Notes: generated from the letters alone by a model not told the origin. A stretch of DNA of 64,000 nucleotides from Pseudomonas frederiksbergensis (GCF_003732705.1 NZ_MOBR01000014.1:1-64000); one strand, 5' to 3'. Shown: positions 7,702 through 16,005, counted from the stretch's first letter. Made by a program: numbers and translations.

Positions 7702-9053
7702 GTGAATCGGTCCAGCTCAGGCTGTCTGTCACCCTGTCGCTGGCGATCCTGATCGTTGCGATTTTGGCCGGCATCTTCGCCTTCGTCTCCGCGTTCGACG
7801 AAGCCCACGAAATGCAGGACGCTACCTTGCGCCAAGTGGCCGTGCTGTTTGACCGGCAGCACATGACGTTGCAATACCCCGAGGGCCAGATCAGTGACAG
7901 TGACGATGACGATGACGATGACGAATCCAGGCTGGTCATTCAGTACCTGGCCGACAGCAGCAAAGCCTCCGGCAACAATGATGACGTAACCCCGCTGCCC
8001 TTCCCCACGACGCTGGCCGATGGCTTGTCCACAGTAACGGTTGGCGGTGAGGCGTTTCGCGTACTGGTAAAAACCACCGCCCGTGGCGAGCGCATTGCCG
8101 TTGCCCAGGAAACCGGCGCCCGGGACAAGGATGCCCGGGAGAGTGCCTGGCGTAGCCTGCTGCCGTTTCTGATTCTGTTTCCGGTGCTGTTGCTGGTGGT
8201 CGGTGACCTGGTGCGCAAGCTGTTTCGCCCCATCGCGACGCTCTCTTCGGAAATCGATCAGCGCACCGAACAGGAGCTGCATCCTGTCGATGAAAGTCAC
8301 CTGCCGACCGAGATCCGGCCCTTTGTCGTGGCGATCAATCGCTTGCTCGAGCGCGTGGCGAACACCCTGGACACCCAGCGTCGTTTTGTTGCCGACGCGG
8401 CCCACGAACTCCGCTCTCCCCTGACGGCCTTGTCCTTGCAGGCCGAACGCCTGGCTGCCGCCGACATGTCACCCCAGGCCCACGAACGTCTGGCGCCGCT
8501 GCGCCGGGGCATCGAGCGCGGTAGAAACCTGATCGATCAACTGCTGACCCTGGCCAAGGTGCAATCCGACAACAGCACGCCAATCTCACCGGTTTCGGTG
8601 CATGACGTCTATCGACGGGTACTGGAGGATCTGCTGCCGCTGGCCGATATCAAACACCTCGACATTGGCGTCGAAGGCACGCAAGACATACAGGTGCTGA
8701 TCGACGAAACGGATCTGATGACCCTGATCAAGAATCTGGTGGACAACGCGATTCGCTATACGCCTGAGGGTGGCCGGATCGACCTTTCGGTTGTCATGGA
8801 TCAAGGCGCGGCGCGCCTGCAAATCAAGGACTCTGGGCCGGGGATTGTGCTGGAGGAACGTGCGCGGGTGTTTGATCCGTTTTATCGCAGCCTGGGGACG
8901 GACGAAGCAGGCTCCGGGTTGGGGTTGTCGATCGTTCAGGCGATTGCGCAGCGTACCGGGGCGCGGATCGATTTAGGCTTCACCGATGAGGTGGAGCACC
9001 GTGGTTTGAGCGTGTCGGTCTGGTTAAGGGTGGCCAGTAAACCGTCTCTTTAG
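7677..9053 (+). CDS. sensor histidine kinase with a poly-aspartate sensor loop
   Basis: The 458-residue membrane kinase pairs with the regulator just upstream. The first membrane helix is about residues 18-40 and the second about 157-176. The periplasmic loop between them carries DSDDDDDDDES at residues 74-84. HisKA has His243 (FVADAAHELRSPL). The ATPase domain shows NLVDNAIRYTPEGG, KDSGPGIV and GSGLGLSIV. An acidic cluster of this kind is known in PhoQ (EDDDD), where it binds divalent cations, so metal or cationic-peptide sensing is a fair inference. The cluster is encoded by a GATGAC microsatellite. The stop overlaps that of the next, convergent gene by four bases. Confidence 0.92.
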   Translation: MDGFKKRLSESVQLRLSVTLSLAILIVAILAGIFAFVSAFDEAHEMQDATLRQVAVLFDRQHMTLQYPEGQISDSDDDDDDDESRLVIQYLADSSKASGNNDDVTPLPFPTTLADGLSTVTVGGEAFRVLVKTTARGERIAVAQETGARDKDARESAWRSLLPFLILFPVLLLVVGDLVRKLFRPIATLSSEIDQRTEQELHPVDESHLPTEIRPFVVAINRLLERVANTLDTQRRFVADAAHELRSPLTALSLQAERLAAADMSPQAHERLAPLRRGIERGRNLIDQLLTLAKVQSDNSTPISPVSVHDVYRRVLEDLLPLADIKHLDIGVEGTQDIQVLIDETDLMTLIKNLVDNAIRYTPEGGRIDLSVVMDQGAARLQIKDSGPGIVLEERARVFDPFYRSLGTDEAGSGLGLSIVQAIAQRTGARIDLGFTDEVEHRGLSVSVWLRVASKPSL

Positions 9054-9721
9054 TTCGTCGCCACTTGAGCCCCGCTGCCCGACTTCACCAGCGCCTTCAA
9101 CGACGCATCAAACTGCTTCAACGCATTCACTTGCAGTTCGGTTTGCTGGTCGATTTGCGCCGCAATCTCCGGCGCTGCTTTGCCATGCACCCACACCGAA
9201 GGCATTTGCTGTTCACGGGCGCCTTCAGCCTGGCCGATGTATTGCAGGTTTGAGTCATAGAACTTGGCGAGGAACCGCGCTTCGACCTGGTTGTTACGCT
9301 TGCTCACCAGGCGGCTGTAAGTGTCGAGCATGACCACCACGTCCGGCTTCGCTTGCACCAGGGCATCGAGGTTGTCGTAGACGGTCACCGAAGCGAATTG
9401 TTTCTGCAACGAACCCATCAGCCAGTTGATCGCCAGTTTCGGATCGGAGCTTTTGATAAAGGCGTTGCTGATGCGCGAATCGAGGGCGGCGTTCTTGCTG
9501 CCGTTCACTGCGACAGTGTGGTAACTCTCAAGGTATTGGAGGGTGTTGACGGTGTTTTCACTGTAGAGCACGCCCACCGATTGGGAATGCTTCAGCTCGG
9601 CGCTGCTGTCCCCCATCGGCAGGAAATGGCAGACCTGTGGGTCGGCGGCGTAGGCCGGTGCGGTGGCAGCGAAACCGCCGGTGAGGACGGCGACAAGGGC
9701 CAAGACAGTTGAGATTCTCAT
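9050..9721 (-). CDS. periplasmic protein of unknown function
   Basis: This 223-residue protein has a clear signal peptide (residues 1-25, ending APAYAADP). The mature part has a single Cys near the N-terminus (PQVCHFLP) and mixed alpha/beta sequence, including KPDVVVMLDTYSRLV and VEARFLAKFYDSNLQYIG. I recall no named family. The alternation of strands and helices suggests a periplasmic ligand-binding or lipoprotein-like fold. An AAGGAA ribosome site is about 10 bases upstream. It ends tail to tail with the sensor kinase. Confidence 0.75.
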   Translation of the reverse strand: MRISTVLALVAVLTGGFAATAPAYAADPQVCHFLPMGDSSAELKHSQSVGVLYSENTVNTLQYLESYHTVAVNGSKNAALDSRISNAFIKSSDPKLAINWLMGSLQKQFASVTVYDNLDALVQAKPDVVVMLDTYSRLVSKRNNQVEARFLAKFYDSNLQYIGQAEGAREQQMPSVWVHGKAAPEIAAQIDQQTELQVNALKQFDASLKALVKSGSGAQVATN

Positions 9722-9843
9722 CGCGCAGGTTCCTTCAGAAGCGAGATCGGTATGTCGCTATCCTCCTCCGTTGAGGAAAAAACAGAACTCGCATTTTTTG
9801 ATGATGACTATCGATTGAACGAATGGTCAGGAAAACGCTGGTT

Positions 9844-10188
9844 TCAGGGTTGCCTGACGATATCCACCGAAATCTCCACCGCCGTTTCCGAGCCTCTGTT
9901 TTCGAGCCAGTGGGTGGTGTTGCGATCCTCGGGCCAACCCACTCCGGGCCCGTAATCCGTGGCGACGCCATTGCGATGGTCCGTGATTGTCCCTTGCAGG
10001 ATGTAGACGGTACCCGGTCTGTCGATATGGTTGTGCACCGGCCCGAAGACGCCTCCGGGCTCGATGGTCACCCTGCGCATTCTGAGTTGACGCCCTGCCA
10101 TGCCCTCGATCTCGGGACCGAGATCAATCGTTGACAGTAAGGTCACCGTAACGCCTTTCGTTTCAGGTGCCGCCGGTTCGATGCTCAT
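9844..10188 (-). CDS. small cupin-domain protein
   Basis: This 114-residue protein is one cupin barrel. Motif 1 is represented by GPVHNHIDRPGTVYILQG, with the metal ligands His-x-His and a downstream Glu replaced by Val/Tyr. Motif 2 is represented by GPGVGWPEDRNTTHWLEN with its His. Single-domain cupins of this type bind a metal and act as dioxygenases, isomerases or simple binding proteins; nothing here decides which. It reads in the same direction as the methyltransferase upstream, 158 bp away, so joint transcription is possible. Confidence 0.82.
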   Translation of the reverse strand: MSIEPAAPETKGVTVTLLSTIDLGPEIEGMAGRQLRMRRVTIEPGGVFGPVHNHIDRPGTVYILQGTITDHRNGVATDYGPGVGWPEDRNTTHWLENRGSETAVEISVDIVRQP

Positions 10189-10346
10189 TGCGTGTTCCTC
10201 CTTACCTACAGAGTCTAGTTGGCATTAGAGACCCTGAAATGCGTGGCCGGTGGGGAGCCGCCAAAAGGTGAAGCCGAGGTCACGCCCACCACCTCGGCGA
10301 TGGTGTTGAACGGCACCGCGTGGATTAAATCTTCGATTGATGGGTG

Positions 10347-11003
10347 TCAGCCAAGGCGCACCGACAACTCCACGTCTTCACCAAAAGGCACCGACAGGTA
10401 ACCATTTGCCGGCGAGCGCACGTAGGCCAGGTATTCCGGGCAGTAATCGGAGTTGTCGGCCACCACCAAGGCACCGGGCTTGAGGCGACTTTCCACCAGA
10501 CCCAAGACGTCGCTATAAAGCGCTTTGGCGCCATCGAGCAGCAGCAGGTCGATGGTCTCGGGCAGATCGGTTGCCAGGGTGGTGAGTGCATCGCCCTCGC
10601 GGATCTCCACCAGATCGCTGACCCCGCCTTCGATGAGGTGTTGGCGTGCCAGGGCAATCTTCGACGGCTCGAATTCACTGCTGATCAACACGCCGCCGCC
10701 GTTGTCCCGCAGTGCAGCGGCCAGGTGCAAGGTTGAAAGGCCGAACGAGGTGCCAAACTCGACGATGGCCCGCGCCTTGGCACTGCGCGCCAGGGTGTAC
10801 AGCAGCTTGCCGGTGTCCCGCGAAACCGGCAACCACAGGTCTTTGAGCAGTCCGTAGAGTTCGAGGTAGTCGGTCTTGCTGTGCATGAGGCGATCGCGTT
10901 CCTCAGCGGAAAAGTCGTTGAAAACCGGACTGGTAGTGGCATTAGCTTTTGCGTACAGGCGTTCAATCAGCGGGGCCATAGGGGCCGAAGTGATGGTGGT
11001 CAT
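10347..11003 (-). CDS. class I SAM-dependent O-methyltransferase
   Basis: This 218-residue cytoplasmic enzyme of the CCoMT-like methyltransferase_3/24 type has the SAM-binding motif I IVEFGTSFGLSTLHLAAAL at about residues 76-94 and the acidic motif II SSEFEPSKIALAR. IREGDAL and LLLLDGAKALYSDVL follow, with the metal-site-like Asp, then LVVADNSDYCPEYL. Such enzymes move a methyl group from SAM to a hydroxyl of a small acceptor, unknown here. It is divergent from a TetR gene across two palindromes and so is probably repressed by that regulator. Confidence 0.88.
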   Translation of the reverse strand: MTTITSAPMAPLIERLYAKANATTSPVFNDFSAEERDRLMHSKTDYLELYGLLKDLWLPVSRDTGKLLYTLARSAKARAIVEFGTSFGLSTLHLAAALRDNGGGVLISSEFEPSKIALARQHLIEGGVSDLVEIREGDALTTLATDLPETIDLLLLDGAKALYSDVLGLVESRLKPGALVVADNSDYCPEYLAYVRSPANGYLSVPFGEDVELSVRLG

Positions 11004-11051
11004 GGGTGCTTCCCGTTTGTAGGTTGAGCGCCTGTCGGCGCCGGGGCTAAG

Positions 11052-11098
11052 ATGCGACTAATTCGTCGCATTTAAATTATGCGAGCCATTCGTCACAT
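11052..11098. promoter_or_regulatory. tandem palindromic TetR-type operator
   Basis: ATGCGAC-TAATTC-GTCGCAT (11052-11071) is a nearly perfect 20-bp palindrome. A second, weaker copy, ATGCGAG-CCATTC-GTCACAT, lies at 11079-11098. The centres are 27 bp apart. Both sit in the short spacer between the methyltransferase and the divergent tetR gene, where a TetR dimer pair would block both promoters. This is inferred from sequence only. Confidence 0.7.
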
Positions 11099-11134
11099 TC
11101 GCTAATCGCATTAGCCCCGAGGCCCGGAGCCCCT

Positions 11135-11767
11135 ATGACAACCCGCCAGACCTCGCAGATTTCCTCGCGCAAACAGCCGCAGCAGGCCCGCTCGACCGAG
11201 TTGGTGGCGGCCATTCTGCAAGCGGCTATTCAGGTTTTGGCCAAGGAAGGCGCTGCACGTTTCACCACTGCCCGCGTGGCGGAAAAAGCCGGCGTCAGCA
11301 TCGGCTCGGTGTACCAATATTTCCCCAACAAGGCCGCCATCCTGTTCCGGCTGCAAAGTGATGAGTGGCAGCAGACCACGCAAATGCTGCGCGGGATTCT
11401 GGAGGATGCGGGCAAGCCGCCGCTGGAGCGGCTGCGTGCGTTGGTGCATGCGTTCATTTGTTCCGAGTGTGAAGAGGCGCAGATGCGAGTCGCGCTCAGC
11501 GACGCCGCGCCGCTCTATCGTGATGCGCCGGAAGCTCATGAAGTTCGTGCGGCGGGGCAGCAGATTTTTCAGGAATTCATGCTTGAAGCGTTGCCAGAAG
11601 CCTGCGACGAAACCCGCGAACTGGCTTGTGACCTGGTCTCCACGACGCTCAGTTCGGTGGGGAAGTCTTTCTCGGGGAGTCCGCGTAGCCCTGACGAGAT
11701 CGTTATTTACTCTGACGCGATGGCGGATATGTTTTGTGCCTACATCAGGGCGCTCAACCTGCACTGA
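11135..11767 (+). CDS. TetR-family transcriptional regulator
   Basis: This 210-residue regulator has an N-terminal TetR helix-turn-helix (about residues 18-64: STELVAAILQAAIQVLAKEG, FTTARVAEKAGVSIGSVYQYFPNK). A helical ligand-binding domain follows, in the style of TetR_C proteins that contain DELACDLVSTTLSSVG. It is divergent from the methyltransferase gene with paired palindromes in between, the usual layout for a self-regulating repressor of its neighbour. The ligand is probably a small lipophilic compound, but nothing in the sequence shows it. Confidence 0.9.
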   Translation: MTTRQTSQISSRKQPQQARSTELVAAILQAAIQVLAKEGAARFTTARVAEKAGVSIGSVYQYFPNKAAILFRLQSDEWQQTTQMLRGILEDAGKPPLERLRALVHAFICSECEEAQMRVALSDAAPLYRDAPEAHEVRAAGQQIFQEFMLEALPEACDETRELACDLVSTTLSSVGKSFSGSPRSPDEIVIYSDAMADMFCAYIRALNLH

Positions 11768-11830
11768 TGCCGATTGGTCAGGGATTTGAACACCGCAATC
11801 CTTGTGGGAGCGTTGTGGCTCAAGCCCTTG

Positions 11831-12790
11831 TAGGAGCGAAGCTTGCTCGCGAAGGCGTCAGGCCTGCACACCGCGTCATCGTTCTTCGCGGGCAAGCCTC
11901 GCTCCTACATTTGTTCAGCGTTGTTCACACGATTTTCAGTCCACGCTGTTCCCTGTGGGAGCGGGCTTGCTCGCGAAGGCGTCAGGCCTGCACACCGCGT
12001 CATCGTTCTTCGCGGGCAAGCCTTGCTCCTACATTTGTTCAGCGTTGTTCACACGATTTTCAGTCCACGCTGTTCCCTGTGGGAGCGAGCCTGCTCGCGA
12101 AGGCGTCAGGCCTGCACACCGCGTCATCGTTCTTCGCGGGCAAGCCTTGCTCCTACATTTGTTTTGCGTTGTTCACACGATTTTCAGTCCACGCTGTTCC
12201 CTGTGGGAGCGAGCCTGCTCGCGAAGGCGTCAGGCCTGCACACCGCGTCATCGTTCTTCGCGGGCAAGCCTTGCTCCTACATTTGTTCAGCGTTGTTCAC
12301 ACGATTTTCAGTCCACGCTGTTCCCTGTGGGAGCGGGCTTGCTCGCGAAGGCGTCAGGTCTGATACACCGCGTCATCGTTCTTCGCGGGCAAGCCTTGCT
12401 CCTACATTTGTTCAGCGTTGTTCACACGATTTTCAGTCCACGCTGTTCCCTGTGGGAGCGGGCTTGCTCGCGAAGGCGTCAGGCCTGCACACCGCGTCAT
12501 CGTTCTTCGCGGGCAAGCCTTGCTCCTACATTTGTTCAGCGTTGTTCACACGATTTTCAGTCCACGCTGTTCCCTGTGGGAGCGAGCCTGCTCGCGAAGG
12601 CGTCAGGTCTGATACACCGCGTCATCGTTCTTCGCGGGCAAGCCTTGCTCCTACATTTGTTCAGCGTTGTTCACACGATTTTCAGTCCACGCTGTTCCCT
12701 GTGGGAGCGGGCTTGCTCGCGAATGCGGTGTGTCAGCTGCATGAATGTCGGCTGACACGCCCTCTTCGCGAGCCCGCTCCCACAGGTTTT
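11831..12790. repeat. REPIN array, eight units of 124-125 bp
   Basis: Direct repeats start at about 11832, 11957, 12081, 12205, 12329, 12454, 12578 and 12703. Each unit holds a REP arm (GTGGGAGCGRGCYTGCTCGCG), a short spacer (GCGTCAGGCCTGCAC), the opposite arm (TTCGCGGGCAAGC) and a linker ending CACGCTGTTCCC. Long open frames through the block are artefacts of the repeat. The near identity of units implies recent tandem amplification. No gene is present. Confidence 0.95.
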
Positions 12791-12851
12791 TCATCACTCT
12801 TTACTCGAAAGCGCCTATTTGGGTAGCGAACTGAGAAGCCGCTTGCTCGAC

Positions 12852-12887
12852 ATATGTGGATATCCGTATATTCGGACCTTCACATAT
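12852..12887. promoter_or_regulatory. putative ArsR operator and promoter region
   Basis: Nested inverted repeats lie just before arsR: ATATGTG (12852-12858) with CACATAT (12881-12887), and inside them TCCG-TATATT-CGGA (12863-12876). The innermost repeat would suit an ArsR dimer. The site is 14 bp from the arsR start codon, so binding would block transcription or translation. Confidence 0.6.
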
Positions 12888-12900
12888 TGGCGGCCACCCC

Positions 12901-13248
12901 ATGCTCAGTCCTCCAGCCCTCTACAAATGCCTATCCGACGAAACCCGCGCCCGGGCCACGCTGCTGATCACCCGTGAAGGCGAGTTATGCGTCTGCGAGT
13001 TGGTCTGTGCGCTGGATGACAGTCAACCAAAAATCTCTCGCCATCTGGCCCAACTCCGGTCTTGCGGCCTGTTGCTTGATCGACGCCAGGGCCAATGGGT
13101 GTATTACCGGCTCAACCCCAATCTGCCCGACTGGGTTCGCGCGGTGCTTGAAACCACGCTACACGCCAATGCCCATTGGCTGGAAGAAAACACTGCCCGC
13201 CTCAAGCAGATGAACGACCGCCCCCTCAATACCGCAGCGTGCTGCTGA
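12901..13248 (+). CDS. arsR: arsenite-responsive repressor ArsR
   Basis: This 115-residue ArsR/SmtB winged-helix repressor starts at ATG 12901, in preference to an upstream in-frame codon that would lie inside the operator. The arsenite site is ELCVCEL, with Cys30 and Cys32 in the alpha-3 helix, as in the E. coli type. The recognition helix is DDSQPKISRHLAQLRSCGLL and the wing is RRQGQWVYYRL. An extra Cys pair ends the protein. It represses its own operon, and As(III) binding at the Cys pair releases DNA. It is followed by arsC at 20 bp. Confidence 0.95.
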   Translation: MLSPPALYKCLSDETRARATLLITREGELCVCELVCALDDSQPKISRHLAQLRSCGLLLDRRQGQWVYYRLNPNLPDWVRAVLETTLHANAHWLEENTARLKQMNDRPLNTAACC

Positions 13249-13268
13249 CCTGACCCAACGGAGTTTCC

Positions 13269-13739
13269 ATGCGTGTTCTATTCATGTGCACCGCCAACAG
13301 CTGCCGCAGCATCCTCTCTGAAGCGATGTTCAATCACCTGGCACCGAAGGGTTTCGAGGCCGTCAGCGCCGGCAGTTTTCCAAAGGGCCACGTGTTGCCC
13401 CGCAGCCTGACCACATTGCAAACAGCCGGAATCGTCACCGATGGCTTGAGCAGCAAAGGCAACGACGCCTTCGAAGCCAACCCGCCAGATATCGTCATCA
13501 CCGTCTGCGACAAGGCCGCCGGTGAAGCCTGCCCGGTGTACTTCGGCCCAGCGTTGAAGGCCCATTGGGGACTGGAAGATCCGTCGGAGGTGACGGGTGA
13601 CGAGGCCGCGCTATCCACCGCTTTCCACGCGACCCTGGCGCGTATCGAAACCCGCTGCCGGGCCTTTCTCGCCCTGCCCTTCAGCGAACTTGATCGCAAT
13701 GCCTTGAAGCGTGAACTCGACCGCATCGGCACCTTGTAA
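13269..13739 (+). CDS. arsC: arsenate reductase, thioredoxin-linked LMW-phosphatase type
   Basis: This 156-residue enzyme reduces As(V) to As(III). The P-loop CTANSCR gives the nucleophile Cys7 and Arg13. Cys80 and Cys88 are placed like the Cys82/Cys89 relay of the S. aureus-type enzyme, which hands its disulphide to thioredoxin. The product arsenite normally needs an efflux pump, and none is encoded between arsR and arsH. A CCAACGGAG ribosome site precedes ATG. The gene lies 20 bp from arsR and 12 bp from arsH, a tight operon. Confidence 0.95.
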   Translation: MRVLFMCTANSCRSILSEAMFNHLAPKGFEAVSAGSFPKGHVLPRSLTTLQTAGIVTDGLSSKGNDAFEANPPDIVITVCDKAAGEACPVYFGPALKAHWGLEDPSEVTGDEAALSTAFHATLARIETRCRAFLALPFSELDRNALKRELDRIGTL

Positions 13740-13751
13740 CTGGAACCGCCC

Positions 13752-14441
13752 ATGACTCATCCACTGCCCAACCTCGACCCGTCATTGATCCAGCACCATG
13801 ATCACGACGATCAGCACAAACCACGAATCCTGCTGTTGTATGGCTCGACCCGCGCCCGTTCATTCAGCCGATTACTGGTCGAAGAAGCGGCCCGTTTGCT
13901 CGAACACTTCGGCGCTGAAACACGGATTTTCAATCCCTCAGGTTTGCCACTGCCGGACGATGCGCCGAACGATCACCCGAAAGTCCAGGAGTTGCTGGAA
14001 CTGATGCAATGGTCCGAGGGCCAGGTCTGGTGCTCACCGGAACGCCACGGTTCGATGTCCGCCGTGTTCAAGGCGCAAATAGACTGGGTGCCGCTGGCCA
14101 TTGGCGCGATTCGCCCGACCCAGGGCAAAACCCTGGCGGTGATGCAGGTTTGCGGCGGCTCGCAATCGTTCAACGTGGTCAATCAACTGCGCGTGCTGGG
14201 GCGCTGGATGCGGATGTTCACCATCCCCAATCAATCGTCCGTGCCGAAGGCCTTTCTGGAGTTTGACGAGGACAACCGCATGAAACCCTCCGCGCTTTAT
14301 GACCGGGTGGTGGACGTGATGGAGGAACTGGTGAAATTCACGCTATTGCTGCGCGATCGCCCGGATCTGGTTGACCGCTATTCGGAGCGCAAGGAATCGG
14401 CGGAAGAACTGACCCGGCGGGTGAATCAGCAGTCAATCTGA
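13752..14441 (+). CDS. arsH: NADPH-dependent FMN reductase / organoarsenical oxidase ArsH
   Basis: This 229-residue flavoprotein shows the flavodoxin-like fold: ILLLYGSTRARSFSRLLVEEAARLL binds FMN phosphate, SPERHGSMSAVFKAQIDWVP is the ArsH signature, and VCGGSQSFNVVNQLRVLGRWMRM follows. ArsH oxidises trivalent methyl and aromatic arsenicals to the less toxic pentavalent forms. The N-terminus has a His/Asp stretch (QHHDHDDQHK) of unknown use. It is the last gene of the arsRCH operon and is followed by a REPIN array. Confidence 0.93.
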   Translation: MTHPLPNLDPSLIQHHDHDDQHKPRILLLYGSTRARSFSRLLVEEAARLLEHFGAETRIFNPSGLPLPDDAPNDHPKVQELLELMQWSEGQVWCSPERHGSMSAVFKAQIDWVPLAIGAIRPTQGKTLAVMQVCGGSQSFNVVNQLRVLGRWMRMFTIPNQSSVPKAFLEFDEDNRMKPSALYDRVVDVMEELVKFTLLLRDRPDLVDRYSERKESAEELTRRVNQQSI

Positions 14442-14473
14442 TAGCGCAGTTGGACTGGGCAAACATAAACCTT

Positions 14474-14833
14474 GTGGGAGCGAGCTTGCTCGCGAAAGCA
14501 GTTTCACATTCAACATTGATGGTGGCTGACACACCGCTTTCGCGAGCAAGCCCGCTCCCACAATTGATCTCCGTCGGACGCATGTTCCGCGTACAGCACA
14601 AATCCCCTGTGGGAGCGGGCTTGCTCGCGAAGGGGCCTGCACACCCAACATCGATGCCGGCTGACTCGTCGCCTTCGCGAGCAGGCTCACTCCCACAATT
14701 GAGCTCTGTCGGACGCATGTTCCGCGTGCAGCACAAATCCCCTGTGGGAGCGAGCTTGCTCGCGAAGGGGCCTGCACATTCAGTATCAATGTTGACTGAC
14801 ACGCCGCCTTCGCGAGCAAGCCCGCTCTCACAG
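14474..14833. repeat. REPIN array, three units of about 135 bp
   Basis: Forward arms start at about 14474, 14609 and 14744, with opposing arms between them. The linker contains CTCCGTCGGACGCATGTTCC and ACAGCACAAATCCCC, and is shared with the array at 17.8-18.2 kb on the other side of the lysR-fdh cassette. Confidence 0.93.
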
Positions 14834-14955
14834 GTTTTGTGTTGGCCTTGGAACGTCGCTGCCCAATCTGTTCGGCCCGTCGCTATATCCTTTACTACAC
14901 AGCGCCTTATTGCGTAGCGTTCACCTGCCCACCGCCAATAAGAGCCCAAAAGCCC

Positions 14956-15867
14956 ATGCTCCTTCGTCAACTGACTTACCTCGTCACCCTCGCCCAGGAA
15001 CAACACTTCGGGCGCGCAGCGGAAAAATGCAACGTCTCGCAACCGGCGCTTTCCGGGGCGATTCGCAGTCTTGAACAGGAATTGGGCGTATCGGTGGTGC
15101 AGCGCAGTCGGCGCTTTGAGGGCTTTACCGCCGATGGCGAGCGCGTGTTGATTTGGGCGCGGCGGATCCTTTCCGATTGCGGCTCGTTGCGTCAGGAAGT
15201 GGGCACTCGGGAACTTAGCCCTCGCGGGGTTCTGCGGTTTGGCGCGATTCCGACGACGTTGTCGATGGTGCCGCTGCTCACCGATTTTTGCCTGCGGCCC
15301 TACCCCGACATGCGCCACGAGGTGTACACCCTGGCCACGTCGCAGATGCTGCAAAAAATCTCCAATTTTGAACTGGACTTGGGCATGACCTACCTGTCCG
15401 ACGGGCGTCTGCGGGAGTTTCAGACCCTGCCGCTGTTCAAGGAGCGGTATGTGCTGATCACCCGGGATGACAGCGTGTTGCAAGATGCCAGCGAACTGTC
15501 CTGGGCGGACGTCGCCGAGCTGCCGCTGTGCCTGCTCACCGCCAACATGCAGTGCCGCCAGGGCATCGACGCGGCGTTCGCCGAGGCCGGGATCAGGGTT
15601 TCACCACGGGTGGAAACCGATTCGATGACGGTGCTATATGCCCACGTCCGCTGCTCGGGGCTGTGCAGCGTTGTGCCCCATAGCGCGTTGTCGCTGATCG
15701 AAATGCGCCAGGAAATCACCGCCGTGCCGATCCTGCCGGAGCTGCAACGGGAGATCGGCCTGGTGATGCTCAAGCGCGATCCTCAACCGCTGCTGCTGGC
15801 GTCGGCCCTGGCGATCTTCGCCACCCTGGACCTGCAAGCACGGGTCGATGCCTTCTTGCACTGCTGA
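14956..15867 (+). CDS. LysR-family regulator next to formate dehydrogenase
   Basis: This 303-residue regulator starts at ATG 14956 (MLLRQLTYLVTLAQEQHFGR); the upstream open frame reads through the intergenic region. The helix-turn-helix is AAEKCNVSQPALSGAIRSLEQELGV. The effector domain runs from about residue 90 (SPRGVLRFGAIPTTLS). It reads in the same direction as the dehydrogenase 139 bp downstream, with a perfect palindrome between them, so it probably controls that gene. The inducer could be formate or a C1 compound; this is inference from position. Confidence 0.88.
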   Translation: MLLRQLTYLVTLAQEQHFGRAAEKCNVSQPALSGAIRSLEQELGVSVVQRSRRFEGFTADGERVLIWARRILSDCGSLRQEVGTRELSPRGVLRFGAIPTTLSMVPLLTDFCLRPYPDMRHEVYTLATSQMLQKISNFELDLGMTYLSDGRLREFQTLPLFKERYVLITRDDSVLQDASELSWADVAELPLCLLTANMQCRQGIDAAFAEAGIRVSPRVETDSMTVLYAHVRCSGLCSVVPHSALSLIEMRQEITAVPILPELQREIGLVMLKRDPQPLLLASALAIFATLDLQARVDAFLHC

Positions 15868-15875
15868 TAACCCGC

Positions 15876-15893
15876 GCTGATCTATAGATCAGC
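15876..15893. promoter_or_regulatory. perfect 18-bp palindrome, likely LysR site before fdh
   Basis: GCTGATCTATAGATCAGC equals its own reverse complement. It begins nine bases after the lysR stop and ends about 110 bp before the fdh start. It fits the T-N11-A dyad expected of LysR regulators and is too AT-rich in the centre, with no T run, to be a good terminator. Confidence 0.6.
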
Positions 15894-16005
15894 ACAAGCG
15901 ATTAGCCAGTGCCATTCGCCCTGCCGGACTATGCCGATCGAGCAGCACGACCTGCTCAGTCAGCCGTTACCCGCGCTGATCCATTCCAATAACAGGAAGG
16001 TCCCC

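Noticed and set aside
11802..12826. Long open frames of more than 300 codons across 11.8-12.8 kb
   Set aside because: They repeat the same peptide once per REPIN unit in two frames and are produced by the tandem repeat, with no ribosome site.
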